Origin: [Clostridium] aminophilum DSM 10710
GTDB taxonomy: Bacteria > Bacillota > Clostridia > Lachnospirales > Lachnospiraceae
Assembly: GCF_000711825.1 (NCBI RefSeq)
Contig: NZ_JONJ01000007.1
Span: 1 to 64,000 of the forward strand
Reading direction: 5' to 3'
Length of the DNA stretch: 64,000 nt
Shown here: piece by piece, positions 25,400 to 33,411 of the stretch
Layout of the letters: every line of letters begins with the position of its first letter
How positions within the stretch are numbered: position 1 is the stretch's first letter
Notes under the pieces: model-generated
The model's database searches: none
The model's input: only the letters and a program-made list of their open reading frames with translations
What the model was told of the DNA's origin: nothing
Position numbers and translations under genes: made by a program

Positions 25400-26656
25400 T
25401 TACCGTTCCAACGGCTCTCCGTTCATGTATCTCGCCCGGATATTCTCCTTTGTTCCGATATAACAGAACCGTTCCACTGTCTCCTCCGGCGTGAGTTTTC
25501 TCGCCGCGTCGGAAAGCCCGTCGATCACAAGGGCGTCAAACACGCTTCCCGGCTCGAAGGAGCCGGTACCGCCAAAGAGATCCCCGCTCTGCTTTGTCGC
25601 CATCCAGAATGCTTCCGCGAAAGAAATCTTCCGATTTCCGTCTGGCTCATAGAACTGCTTCAGTTTTGACAGCTGAACCGAACGGGCAACCTGCGTGAAC
25701 ACGCCGATATGATGTCCCGCCGAGATATCGCTTCCGAGTCCGACTTTTACTCCCCGGTCGAGCAGTGTGCCCGTCTGCATAATCCCCGCGATGATACTGA
25801 TGGTCGAATCCGGACACTGTACCGCATCTCCGCCGTGTTTCTGCAGAATCCGGACGTCGTCCTCTGTCGGGAAAATGAAATGTCCGCCAATGACCGGTCC
25901 GTTGTCCAATAGTCCCGCTCTCTCATAGATCTCCGTGTCGCAGGAACACTCCGGATAGAGAATCCTTGCCTGTTCCGCCTCCCATCGGGATTCCACAAGA
26001 TGTGTCTGTACCCCGACGCGGTACTTTTTTCCGAGCTTACCGATTCCGGCAATCAGTTCCGGGGTACAGGTCGGCGCAAATCTCGGGGTCAGGATCGGTC
26101 TGGTATAACGGTTGCTTCCGTACCGTTCCAGAAAGACCTCCGTCTCACGGATCGCGGTCTCCGGTGCTTCCAGAAGATCCTCCCGGGCGTTCCGGTCCAT
26201 GTTGATCTTTCCGACGAAGCCTCTCATTCCTCTGCGGTCCATACTCTCCAGAAGATAGCCTGTCGCCTCAGAGTGAATCGTACCGTACACACAGGCATGC
26301 ATCGTGCCGTTCGCAATCATATCGTCCAGAAACGCATCATATACGAGTTTTGCAAAATCCGGATCCGCAAATCTCACTTCCATCGGAAAAGTGCACTGAT
26401 TCAGCCAGTCCTCCAGCAGAAGATCCATCTCCAGACCGCGGTTCAGATACTGAGGCGCATGGACATGAAGATCGGAAAATGCCGGAATCAGCACGCCATC
26501 GCCGTAATCAGTCACCGGAACATCCCGGTATTCTTCTGGGATTGCCGGCCAGATTCCTTTCACAGTCCCGTCTTCCACCGCGATATAACTGTCCGGATGA
26601 ACCGCCAGGTGGTCACGATCCTTCGAGTAAACTATGTCCGCATGTAATAATTTCAT
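25400..26656 (-). CDS. guaD: Guanine deaminase / amidohydrolase family
   Basis: Zinc hydrolase of 418 residues, probably turning guanine into xanthine. The metal HxH is in PAFSDLHVHAPQY, a form close to guanine deaminases. The later His and Glu are in THLVESRWE, the His in VIGGHFIFPTEDD and the Asp in VGLGSDISAG. The start ATG at 26656 has GGAG seven bases upstream; the longer frame begins with a GTG inside that site. It is the first gene of the run toward the HD-GYP gene. Other pterin or cytosine-like amidohydrolase substrates cannot be excluded. Confidence 0.86.
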   Translation of the reverse strand: MKLLHADIVYSKDRDHLAVHPDSYIAVEDGTVKGIWPAIPEEYRDVPVTDYGDGVLIPAFSDLHVHAPQYLNRGLEMDLLLEDWLNQCTFPMEVRFADPDFAKLVYDAFLDDMIANGTMHACVYGTIHSEATGYLLESMDRRGMRGFVGKINMDRNAREDLLEAPETAIRETEVFLERYGSNRYTRPILTPRFAPTCTPELIAGIGKLGKKYRVGVQTHLVESRWEAEQARILYPECSCDTEIYERAGLLDNGPVIGGHFIFPTEDDVRILQKHGGDAVQCPDSTISIIAGIMQTGTLLDRGVKVGLGSDISAGHHIGVFTQVARSVQLSKLKQFYEPDGNRKISFAEAFWMATKQSGDLFGGTGSFEPGSVFDALVIDGLSDAARKLTPEETVERFCYIGTKENIRARYMNGEPLER

Positions 26657-26777
26657 ATATTGTCTCCACAACTATTCTTTTTGATTCCACAAAGGAGTAT
26701 AATTCAAATAATATTATACATTATTTTACCTGTGAATTTAAGCACTTCATGATCCATTTTCCCGTTGAGGAACAAAA

Positions 26778-26809
26778 AAACTGCCGACGCTCCGGAGCAT
26801 CGGCAGTTT
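26778..26809 (-). terminator. Terminator of the GGDEF gene at 26.8 kb
   Basis: A 15-bp stem with one G-U pair on the minus strand and a short loop, followed by a T-run on the minus strand, 20 bp past the stop codon. Confidence 0.75.
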
Positions 26810-26829
26810 CCATATCCGCGGAAAAACGT

Positions 26830-28449
26830 TCATCGCGGAATCCCTTTTTTACTCTCCCACTTATTCTCATACATCTTCTTGTCGGCCCGGCGTACCACAT
26901 CGTGAACCGACTCATCCTCCCCGGCATCATAGACAGCCATGCCGCGGGCAACATTGACCTTCTTCCACTCCTCGTTCTCACGCTCCCTTGTTTCCTGACA
27001 CCGGCTGTCAAAAATGCGGAGAAGTTCTTCCCTGTTACAGTAATCGGCACCCACAAGAACCGCGGCAAACTCGTCTCCTCCGATCCGGAACACCGGGCTG
27101 TGCCGATATACCTCGCAGATCACCCTTGCCGTTTCCTTCAGGTAAATATCTCCCTTGTCGTGCCCGTTCTGATCGTTGATTATCTTGAGATTGTTGCAGT
27201 CAAAAATGCAGACGGCAAATTCTGTTGTCCCGTCAGCCTCATGTGCCTGCGCCTGCAGTTTTCCGAGCCAGATGTCAAAAGCTCCTTTGTTATGAAGAAC
27301 GGTCAATGCATCCGCATAGGCCAGATCATTCAGGTCCGAGATATACTTTTTCAGATTCGCCGTGACCCGGTTGATGGTCTGCGTCAGCTGTCCGATCTCA
27401 TCCTTTCCGGTATACTCCAGTTTCTGATCATAATTTCCCGCATCAATCTGTTCCGCAACTTTGGTAAGATCCTCCAGCGGTTTTGTGATTCTCCTGGTAT
27501 ATCGCATAAAAATGGTGATAAATACAAGCACCAGCAAACCGAACACAACAACCATCATATTGGTCCACTGCTTCCAGGTTCTGTCGATCTCCGACATCGG
27601 CGCTGAAACGTTCAGACGGTTTCCGTTCACCAGCGGAAGGGAGACGGCAATCTTTTCAACATTCTCATAGTTGTAATGAATGATCCGGTAATCGCCTTCC
27701 AGCCCGGTCGGAACCGCCGGCAGGTTTTCCATCTCGAAAACATCCATCCTCGGGTGATACACCAGATGTCCCTCGGAATCATTGATAAAGGCATATCCGT
27801 TTTCAAACAGCGTGATATGATCGATCTGATCCGTTATAAAGCGGTAATCCATCTCGATGCCGATCACTCCCACAAAGCGGCCTTTGTAAAATACCGGACT
27901 ATTGTAGGAGATTACCCGCTCATTCAGAGTATCCGTGAGATAATTCGGAAGCCAGACCGGTTTTCCGTTGGCCTTCGGCACCGAAAACCAGACCAGTTTC
28001 GTGGTATCTTCCGTATCATACTTGGTGATATCGGTCACTTCATGCTCCTGAAATCCCTTTCCGGCATCTCTCACATACCAGAAGCCCTTCACCACCGGCG
28101 AGACCGCCGGATCGATCCGGTAGTAATACGTCTTAATGCCGTTGGTCCGGTACAGCACCTTGCGAAAGAAATCGCTGACGCGGTCCAGATGTGCCTGCAG
28201 TTTTTCATCCTCCAGGCCGTCCAGATCCGACTCGACATACGCAGAGATTGTCTGTACTTCCTGTTCCACGTCTTCAAGATAGGAGTTGATATTCTTCTGT
28301 CCGGACTCACAGAGAAGAAGCATCATCTGTTCCGAACTGCTCATTCCGATATTCCGGATCGCGGCCAGACCAAAAACAGTTGCAATGATCATGGTCAGCA
28401 CGATTGCACATATCGTCACCGTAGTAATCTTCGTTCGAATCGATCGCAT
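26830..28449 (-). CDS. Membrane diguanylate cyclase (Cache-HAMP-GGDEF)
   Basis: Predicted c-di-GMP synthase of 539 residues. TM1 spans about 7-30, a dCache-like sensor reaches to about 290, TM2 lies near 295-315, and a HAMP domain (RRITKPLEDLTKVAEQI) follows. The GGDEF domain contains LTVLHNKGAFD and an intact GGDEF within RIGGDEFAAVL. The RxxD inhibitory site is missing: the nine residues before GGDEF are YRHSPVFRI. The start at 28449 is the only good N-terminal Met before TM1. The gene stands alone between the guanine deaminase run and the symporter. Confidence 0.92.
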   Translation of the reverse strand: MRSIRTKITTVTICAIVLTMIIATVFGLAAIRNIGMSSSEQMMLLLCESGQKNINSYLEDVEQEVQTISAYVESDLDGLEDEKLQAHLDRVSDFFRKVLYRTNGIKTYYYRIDPAVSPVVKGFWYVRDAGKGFQEHEVTDITKYDTEDTTKLVWFSVPKANGKPVWLPNYLTDTLNERVISYNSPVFYKGRFVGVIGIEMDYRFITDQIDHITLFENGYAFINDSEGHLVYHPRMDVFEMENLPAVPTGLEGDYRIIHYNYENVEKIAVSLPLVNGNRLNVSAPMSEIDRTWKQWTNMMVVVFGLLVLVFITIFMRYTRRITKPLEDLTKVAEQIDAGNYDQKLEYTGKDEIGQLTQTINRVTANLKKYISDLNDLAYADALTVLHNKGAFDIWLGKLQAQAHEADGTTEFAVCIFDCNNLKIINDQNGHDKGDIYLKETARVICEVYRHSPVFRIGGDEFAAVLVGADYCNREELLRIFDSRCQETRERENEEWKKVNVARGMAVYDAGEDESVHDVVRRADKKMYENKWESKKGIPR

Positions 28450-28630
28450 AACGAAAACCTTCTTTCCTGTGTTCCAAAGACAATTCTCTCTGTTTTTTCA
28501 TTGTACCACGGTTCATCCGGAAGATTACATGTCAGGCAGTTTATTTTCTGTTCATTTTAACTCTTTTTTAATTCTTCGGTGATCCTTCGGAAATCGGCGT
28601 ATGCAGGCATCCTCTCTCCCGTCCCCCGCA

Positions 28631-30172
28631 TTACAGATCGGACAGAGATCGGATCTGATGAACCGTAACTTCCCGGTCATAGCAGGCAAATGCGGCATCG
28701 ATCCGGCTGCGGTCCGGCTTCTTCGTAAAGAACGACACCGCCGGGACGATCACAAAACCTGCCAGCATACAGAAAGCTCCCGCATTGATCGGCGACTGAA
28801 GAAGCGGCGGAAAATCCGGACGTATGGCCATATTCAGAATCATGACCACGGTGGAAAAGATAAAATTGCACCATACACCGGCCGCTGAAGTTCCCTTCCA
28901 GTATAATCCGTACAGGAACGGCGCAAGAAACGCGCCGGCCAAAGCCCCCCAGGATACGCCCATGAGCTGTGCAATAAATGACACGTTCCGCTTATACTGA
29001 ATGATCGCGATCACCACGGAGATCGCCACAAAGACCACGATCAGAAACCGCATCAGGAACAGCTGCTGTTTTTCATCCGGATCTTTGATAACGTGACCCT
29101 TCAGAAGATCCAGAGTCAGCGTGGAGGAGCTGGTAAGAACCAGCGAGGAAAGGGTCGACATGGACGCGGAGAGAACAAGCACAACCACCACGGCGATCAG
29201 TGTCCCGGAAAGTCCGGACAGCATCGCCGGAACAATGCTGTCATACCCTTCAACGGCAACATTGACCCGGTCAGAAAACAGTCGTCCAAATCCGCCGAGG
29301 AAATAACATCCCCCCGCCACCACAAACGCGAAAAAGGTAGATACGATCGTTCCTTTTTCGATGGCTTTTTCCGATTGGATTGCATAAAATTTCTGAACCA
29401 TCTGCGGAAGCCCCCAGGTCCCAAGGGAAGTGAGAATCACAACACCGAGAAGATTCAGCGGATCCGGCCCGAAAAAGGAAGCAAATACGCCCGGTGAAGT
29501 CGACACTCCCGCATCACTGACCTGCGCCAGCCGGTCAATCGCTGCCATAAAACCGCCCTGACCGTTCAAAACCGAGGCAATGACGGCGACAATCCCCACG
29601 ATCATAATGATCCCCTGAATAAAATCATTGATCGCGGCTGCCATATAACCGCCCGCGATGACGTAAATCCCGGTGAGCACCGCCATGGCGATGACGCAGA
29701 CAGAATAATCGATATCGAAAGCCATTCCGAAAAGCCGGGAAAGGCCGTTGTACAGCGAAGCGGTATACGGGATCAGAAAAACAAAGGTGATCAGGGCAGA
29801 TGCGATCTTCAGAGACTCTCCGCCGAATCTTGCCGCAAAAAACTGCGGCATGGTGGCGGATTCCAGCTGCTGCGACATGATTCTGGTCCGCCTTCCGAGA
29901 ATCTTCCAGGCAAGGAGCGAACCGATCAGGGCATTGCCGATCCCGATCCATGAAGCGGCAATCCCGTATTTCCAGCCAAACTGGCCCGCATATCCCACAA
30001 AGATGACCGCTGAAAAATAAGATGTTCCGTAGGCAAACGCCGTAACCCAAGGTCCGACGTTTCGTCCGCCCAGGATAAAACCATTGACGCTTGAGGAATT
30101 CCTCCGGTAAACGAATCCGATGATCAGCATTACCGCAAAGAAGGCCAACAGCAAAAGAACCCTGATTGTCAT
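28631..30172 (-). CDS. Sodium:solute symporter (SSS family)
   Basis: Secondary transporter of 513 residues with about 13 helices. SSS marks are the N-terminal FILGGRNVGPWVTAFAYGTSYFS-type segment and the ASMSTLSSLVLTSSSTLTLDLL sodium-site region. It is less like PutP than the symporter at 59.3-60.9 kb; the cargo is unknown. I chose the ATG at 30172 because GGAGG lies just upstream. It starts 75 bp after the NRPS-like gene in the same direction, so they may be co-transcribed. Confidence 0.9.
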   Translation of the reverse strand: MTIRVLLLLAFFAVMLIIGFVYRRNSSSVNGFILGGRNVGPWVTAFAYGTSYFSAVIFVGYAGQFGWKYGIAASWIGIGNALIGSLLAWKILGRRTRIMSQQLESATMPQFFAARFGGESLKIASALITFVFLIPYTASLYNGLSRLFGMAFDIDYSVCVIAMAVLTGIYVIAGGYMAAAINDFIQGIIMIVGIVAVIASVLNGQGGFMAAIDRLAQVSDAGVSTSPGVFASFFGPDPLNLLGVVILTSLGTWGLPQMVQKFYAIQSEKAIEKGTIVSTFFAFVVAGGCYFLGGFGRLFSDRVNVAVEGYDSIVPAMLSGLSGTLIAVVVVLVLSASMSTLSSLVLTSSSTLTLDLLKGHVIKDPDEKQQLFLMRFLIVVFVAISVVIAIIQYKRNVSFIAQLMGVSWGALAGAFLAPFLYGLYWKGTSAAGVWCNFIFSTVVMILNMAIRPDFPPLLQSPINAGAFCMLAGFVIVPAVSFFTKKPDRSRIDAAFACYDREVTVHQIRSLSDL

Positions 30173-30247
30173 AATTTCCCTCCTGAAAAGCACTGTTCTT
30201 CTCGTCCACTGCAGCCGTGACTTCCGTTGATCCCGATTTTTCTGAAG

Positions 30248-33166
30248 TCAGTCACTCATATATTTTATCCATTTCTCCAGCGCCTTCCGGAACGAGGCGA
30301 TGTGCGCTTCGTCATACAGCGCGCCGATATAAAGGAACCGGAAGATCAGACCGTCCGACGCGGCAAGAACCTGCATGGCAGTTCGGCGAACCGCTGTATC
30401 GTCGGGATTCGGAAGGATTTCCACCTCTGCATGATGCGCCTTCATGCACTCCATATCCATGATGGACGCCTCATACACCAGGAACAGCGCATCATTCTGG
30501 AAAACAGACTCATTGGCAAGGCACCAGTCACTGGCGCTGTTGGCGATTCCTTCCCTAATCCGCGCGGAGATCCGGCGAAGCACTTCTTTCCGGTCTTCAT
30601 CCGGAGACACGGAAACGCCGACCGGAAGCAGACGTATCGTGAGGCCTCCCGCCGATTCGCTCTCCGGTGTGAGACGGTTCTGGAATACCCAGTGCAGCAT
30701 GACACGTTCTTCCGACTCCGTCTCGGACATCGCCAAAAGCGTAATGGCCGCACAGAGTTCATTGGGCGAAAGCTGCGTGTTCTGTTTGATCTTCTGAAGT
30801 TTTGATTCCGTCAGTGCAGACTGTATGGTAAAGGACTGAACGTTCAGATCTCTGGATTCGTGGTCGGCCTTTAAGTTGCAGCACCATTTGCTGTCTTCAT
30901 ACTCCTGTTTGAAATACTGCTCCGCCTGCCGATACCGACTCTGATCCTTATTCTTCTGTTCCTGATCCAGATAGGCAAACCAAGTGTCCACCGCCGGTTC
31001 TTTCTCCCCGTCATAATAATCCCAGAGAGCCTCCAGAAGGAGGTTCAGTCCGGTTCCGTCGATCATGATGTGATGCGACAGCAGGAAGAAATAGAGATGA
31101 TCCTCCGTCAGGAAGACCGCCGTCTCGATCAGCGGAGCGTGCATCATACGGATCGGATGGTTCAGTTCCGTCCTCCGTTTTCCGAACTCCGCTTCGGAAA
31201 GCTCTTCAAACCGTGATTCCGGCCGGATCGACGGTTCATAGCGCTGCATCACCCTTCCATCCTCATCGAAAAAGACGATGGTACGGAAGATCGGATGATG
31301 TTCCATCATTTTTCGAACCGCATCCCGGAACCGGGAAACATCCACTGACTCCGCCGAAATCGTGAACATCATCGGAATATTCCACATACAGCTCTGAGGC
31401 GCGCACAACTGATAGTCAAACATATTCAGCTGAAACGGCGTAAGCGGATATTCTCTTTTTCGGGCCGCCCTCTCCCGTTCCTCAATCGGTCTCTGCTGCA
31501 CTTCGCCGGATTCGTATGCCCTGGCGATCTTCTCCGGCGTTCGTCCGTAAAAGATATCCATCGCGGACAGCCCCGGGAGGTTCAGCCGGCCGAGAAGGGT
31601 CAGCGTCGCAAGGGAATCTCCTCCGAGCGCATAGAAATCATCGTGGATACCGATCCTCGAGAGCTGAAGCACCTGTTCAAACTCCGCGCACAGTTTCTTC
31701 TGAAGTCCGGTCTCTGGCTGGGCATATTCCGCAAAATATTTTGTGATATCCGGGGCAGGAAGCTGTTTGCGGACAAACTTTCCGTTGGCATTTTTCGGAA
31801 ACTGCTCCACGGCAATAAAATACGTCGGTATCATGTAATACGGCAACCGCTTTGCCAGCGCGTCGCGGTCTATGGCAAGAGTGGTGCCGTCCCACAGTCC
31901 CTTTTCCACCGCCTCTTTTTTGATGACATAGGCCGCCACATAAGCGCGGGATTTATCCTGAAATCCCCGGACCATGACATCCTCCAGACCGGTCAGTTTC
32001 TTGACTGCCGTCTCGATCTCGGCCGGTTCGATGCGGTTGCCGTCGATCTTCATCATGTCATCGATCCGTCCGGCGATATAATATCTTCCCTCCTCATCCC
32101 GGTATGCCATATCGCCGGTGTGGAACAGGCGGATCTCCGGATTCAGCGGTGACGGCCGGAAGGCCCGGTCGGTCTGTTCCGGAAGATCGATGTATCCGCG
32201 GATATAATCATTGATAAAACACAGTTCCCCCTGCTCCCCCGCAGCTTCCACAAGGGTGTCATCCTCCCGGAGAAGGATCATGCCCAGGGAAAGCGTCGGT
32301 TTTCCGAGAGGAGCAATGTCATATGCCCGGTCCAGGATATACTGAAAGACAAAAAATCCGGTCTCAGACATGGCATAATTGTGCTCCACTTCCGGTCCTC
32401 CCGGAAAATAAATATCATTGGCCGGTGCACTGCCGGTATAGATCTTTTTCAGGAATCGCGCCGGTCTGCTGTAGTGGCGAAGGAAAGACGGCGGGAAAAA
32501 GATGCTCTCCACCCGCTGATCTTCCAGGGTTCTCTGAAGAGAATCGTAATCCCGAAGGAGATCACCGGAGATCAGAAAAACCGTCTTTGCGCTCAGCGTG
32601 GCATCGATCAGATATAACTGCGCCGCAACGAAGTTCAGCGCGGCGCTGTAGGCAAACACCGTTTCCGGATAAGACTCTTTTTCCGGCGTTACGGCGGCGC
32701 ACTGATCCACATTTCCGTATTCGTGAAGAACGCCCTTCGGATTCCCGGTGGATCCGGAGGTATAGACCGCATAAGCAGCGTCATGAAGATCCGTCTCTTC
32801 ATACCCGTATAACGGCTCGCAGTCTGCCAGTATCCGGGTCACCAGCGGCTGATCGATCGTCATAACCGACCGGCAGTTTTCCTGAACAAACGCCACCCGT
32901 TCGGCAGGATACCCCTCTTCCATCATGACGTAAGCGGCGCCGGCCTTCCAGACGCCCAGCATACAGCTGAAAAAATGGATATTTCTCGGCATCAGGATCG
33001 TGACAAACTGTTCTTTTCCGATCCCCTTTTCCTTCAGATACCGGTATATCTTTGCAGATTCCTGATCCAGTTCCAGATAGGTAAGCGTCTCCTTGCCATC
33101 CGTAAACGCGGTTCTGTAACGATAACGCGATATAATCTCTGCCATCCTGTCCATGAAACGTCTCAT
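30248..33166 (-). CDS. NRPS-like protein, A-T-C architecture
   Basis: Cytosolic protein of 972 residues. The adenylation domain (about 1-470) has core motifs YTSGSTGNPKG (135-145), YAMSETG (264-270), HTGDM (349-353), the GRIDDMMKIDGNRIEPAEIE hinge region and NANGKFVRK (459-467, with the catalytic Lys). Next is a carrier domain with the phosphopantetheine Ser in LGGDS (514-518), then a condensation domain with an intact HHIMIDG (698-704). The A4 motif reads FAYS (171-174) where amino-acid A domains have FDxS, so the Asp that binds the amino group is missing and the substrate may not be an alpha-amino acid. There is no thioesterase or reductase domain, so release is unexplained. Confidence 0.9.
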   Translation of the reverse strand: MRRFMDRMAEIISRYRYRTAFTDGKETLTYLELDQESAKIYRYLKEKGIGKEQFVTILMPRNIHFFSCMLGVWKAGAAYVMMEEGYPAERVAFVQENCRSVMTIDQPLVTRILADCEPLYGYEETDLHDAAYAVYTSGSTGNPKGVLHEYGNVDQCAAVTPEKESYPETVFAYSAALNFVAAQLYLIDATLSAKTVFLISGDLLRDYDSLQRTLEDQRVESIFFPPSFLRHYSRPARFLKKIYTGSAPANDIYFPGGPEVEHNYAMSETGFFVFQYILDRAYDIAPLGKPTLSLGMILLREDDTLVEAAGEQGELCFINDYIRGYIDLPEQTDRAFRPSPLNPEIRLFHTGDMAYRDEEGRYYIAGRIDDMMKIDGNRIEPAEIETAVKKLTGLEDVMVRGFQDKSRAYVAAYVIKKEAVEKGLWDGTTLAIDRDALAKRLPYYMIPTYFIAVEQFPKNANGKFVRKQLPAPDITKYFAEYAQPETGLQKKLCAEFEQVLQLSRIGIHDDFYALGGDSLATLTLLGRLNLPGLSAMDIFYGRTPEKIARAYESGEVQQRPIEERERAARKREYPLTPFQLNMFDYQLCAPQSCMWNIPMMFTISAESVDVSRFRDAVRKMMEHHPIFRTIVFFDEDGRVMQRYEPSIRPESRFEELSEAEFGKRRTELNHPIRMMHAPLIETAVFLTEDHLYFFLLSHHIMIDGTGLNLLLEALWDYYDGEKEPAVDTWFAYLDQEQKNKDQSRYRQAEQYFKQEYEDSKWCCNLKADHESRDLNVQSFTIQSALTESKLQKIKQNTQLSPNELCAAITLLAMSETESEERVMLHWVFQNRLTPESESAGGLTIRLLPVGVSVSPDEDRKEVLRRISARIREGIANSASDWCLANESVFQNDALFLVYEASIMDMECMKAHHAEVEILPNPDDTAVRRTAMQVLAASDGLIFRFLYIGALYDEAHIASFRKALEKWIKYMSD

Positions 33167-33240
33167 GTCCGTGACCCCCTCATAAAATTTTCGTTGAAAA
33201 TCTCTCAGAGCAAATAAAATAGCTTCTATTATTTAATATA

Positions 33241-33268
33241 ATTATACCATAAAACTCTCTCTTGTCTA
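33241..33268 (-). promoter_or_regulatory. Promoter of the NRPS-like gene
   Basis: On the minus strand TAGACA (33263-33268) and TATAAT (33241-33246) are separated by 16 bases, 75 bp before the start codon. The match to the vegetative consensus is 5/6 and 6/6. Confidence 0.65.
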
Positions 33269-33322
33269 AAATGTCACCTCTATTGTTTTATATTTATTTA
33301 ATAATGTTTGTTATTATCTCTA

Positions 33323-33351
33323 TTGTATCCAAGAAAAAAAACTCTTATTAT
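33323..33351 (+). promoter_or_regulatory. Possible promoter of the secreted repeat protein gene
   Basis: TTGTAT (33323-33328) and TATTAT (33346-33351) with a 17-base spacer lie about 60 bp before the start codon, divergent from the NRPS-like promoter in the same AT-rich gap. Confidence 0.4.
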
Positions 33352-33411
33352 ATATTTTAGCCACAAACCCACACAACAGTGGACTCTCATCAAAAGAAAT
33401 AGGAGGTACGC

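Noticed and set aside
26657-26777. Purine riboswitch before guanine deaminase
   Set aside because: No three-way junction or conserved purine aptamer core is visible in this AT-rich gap.
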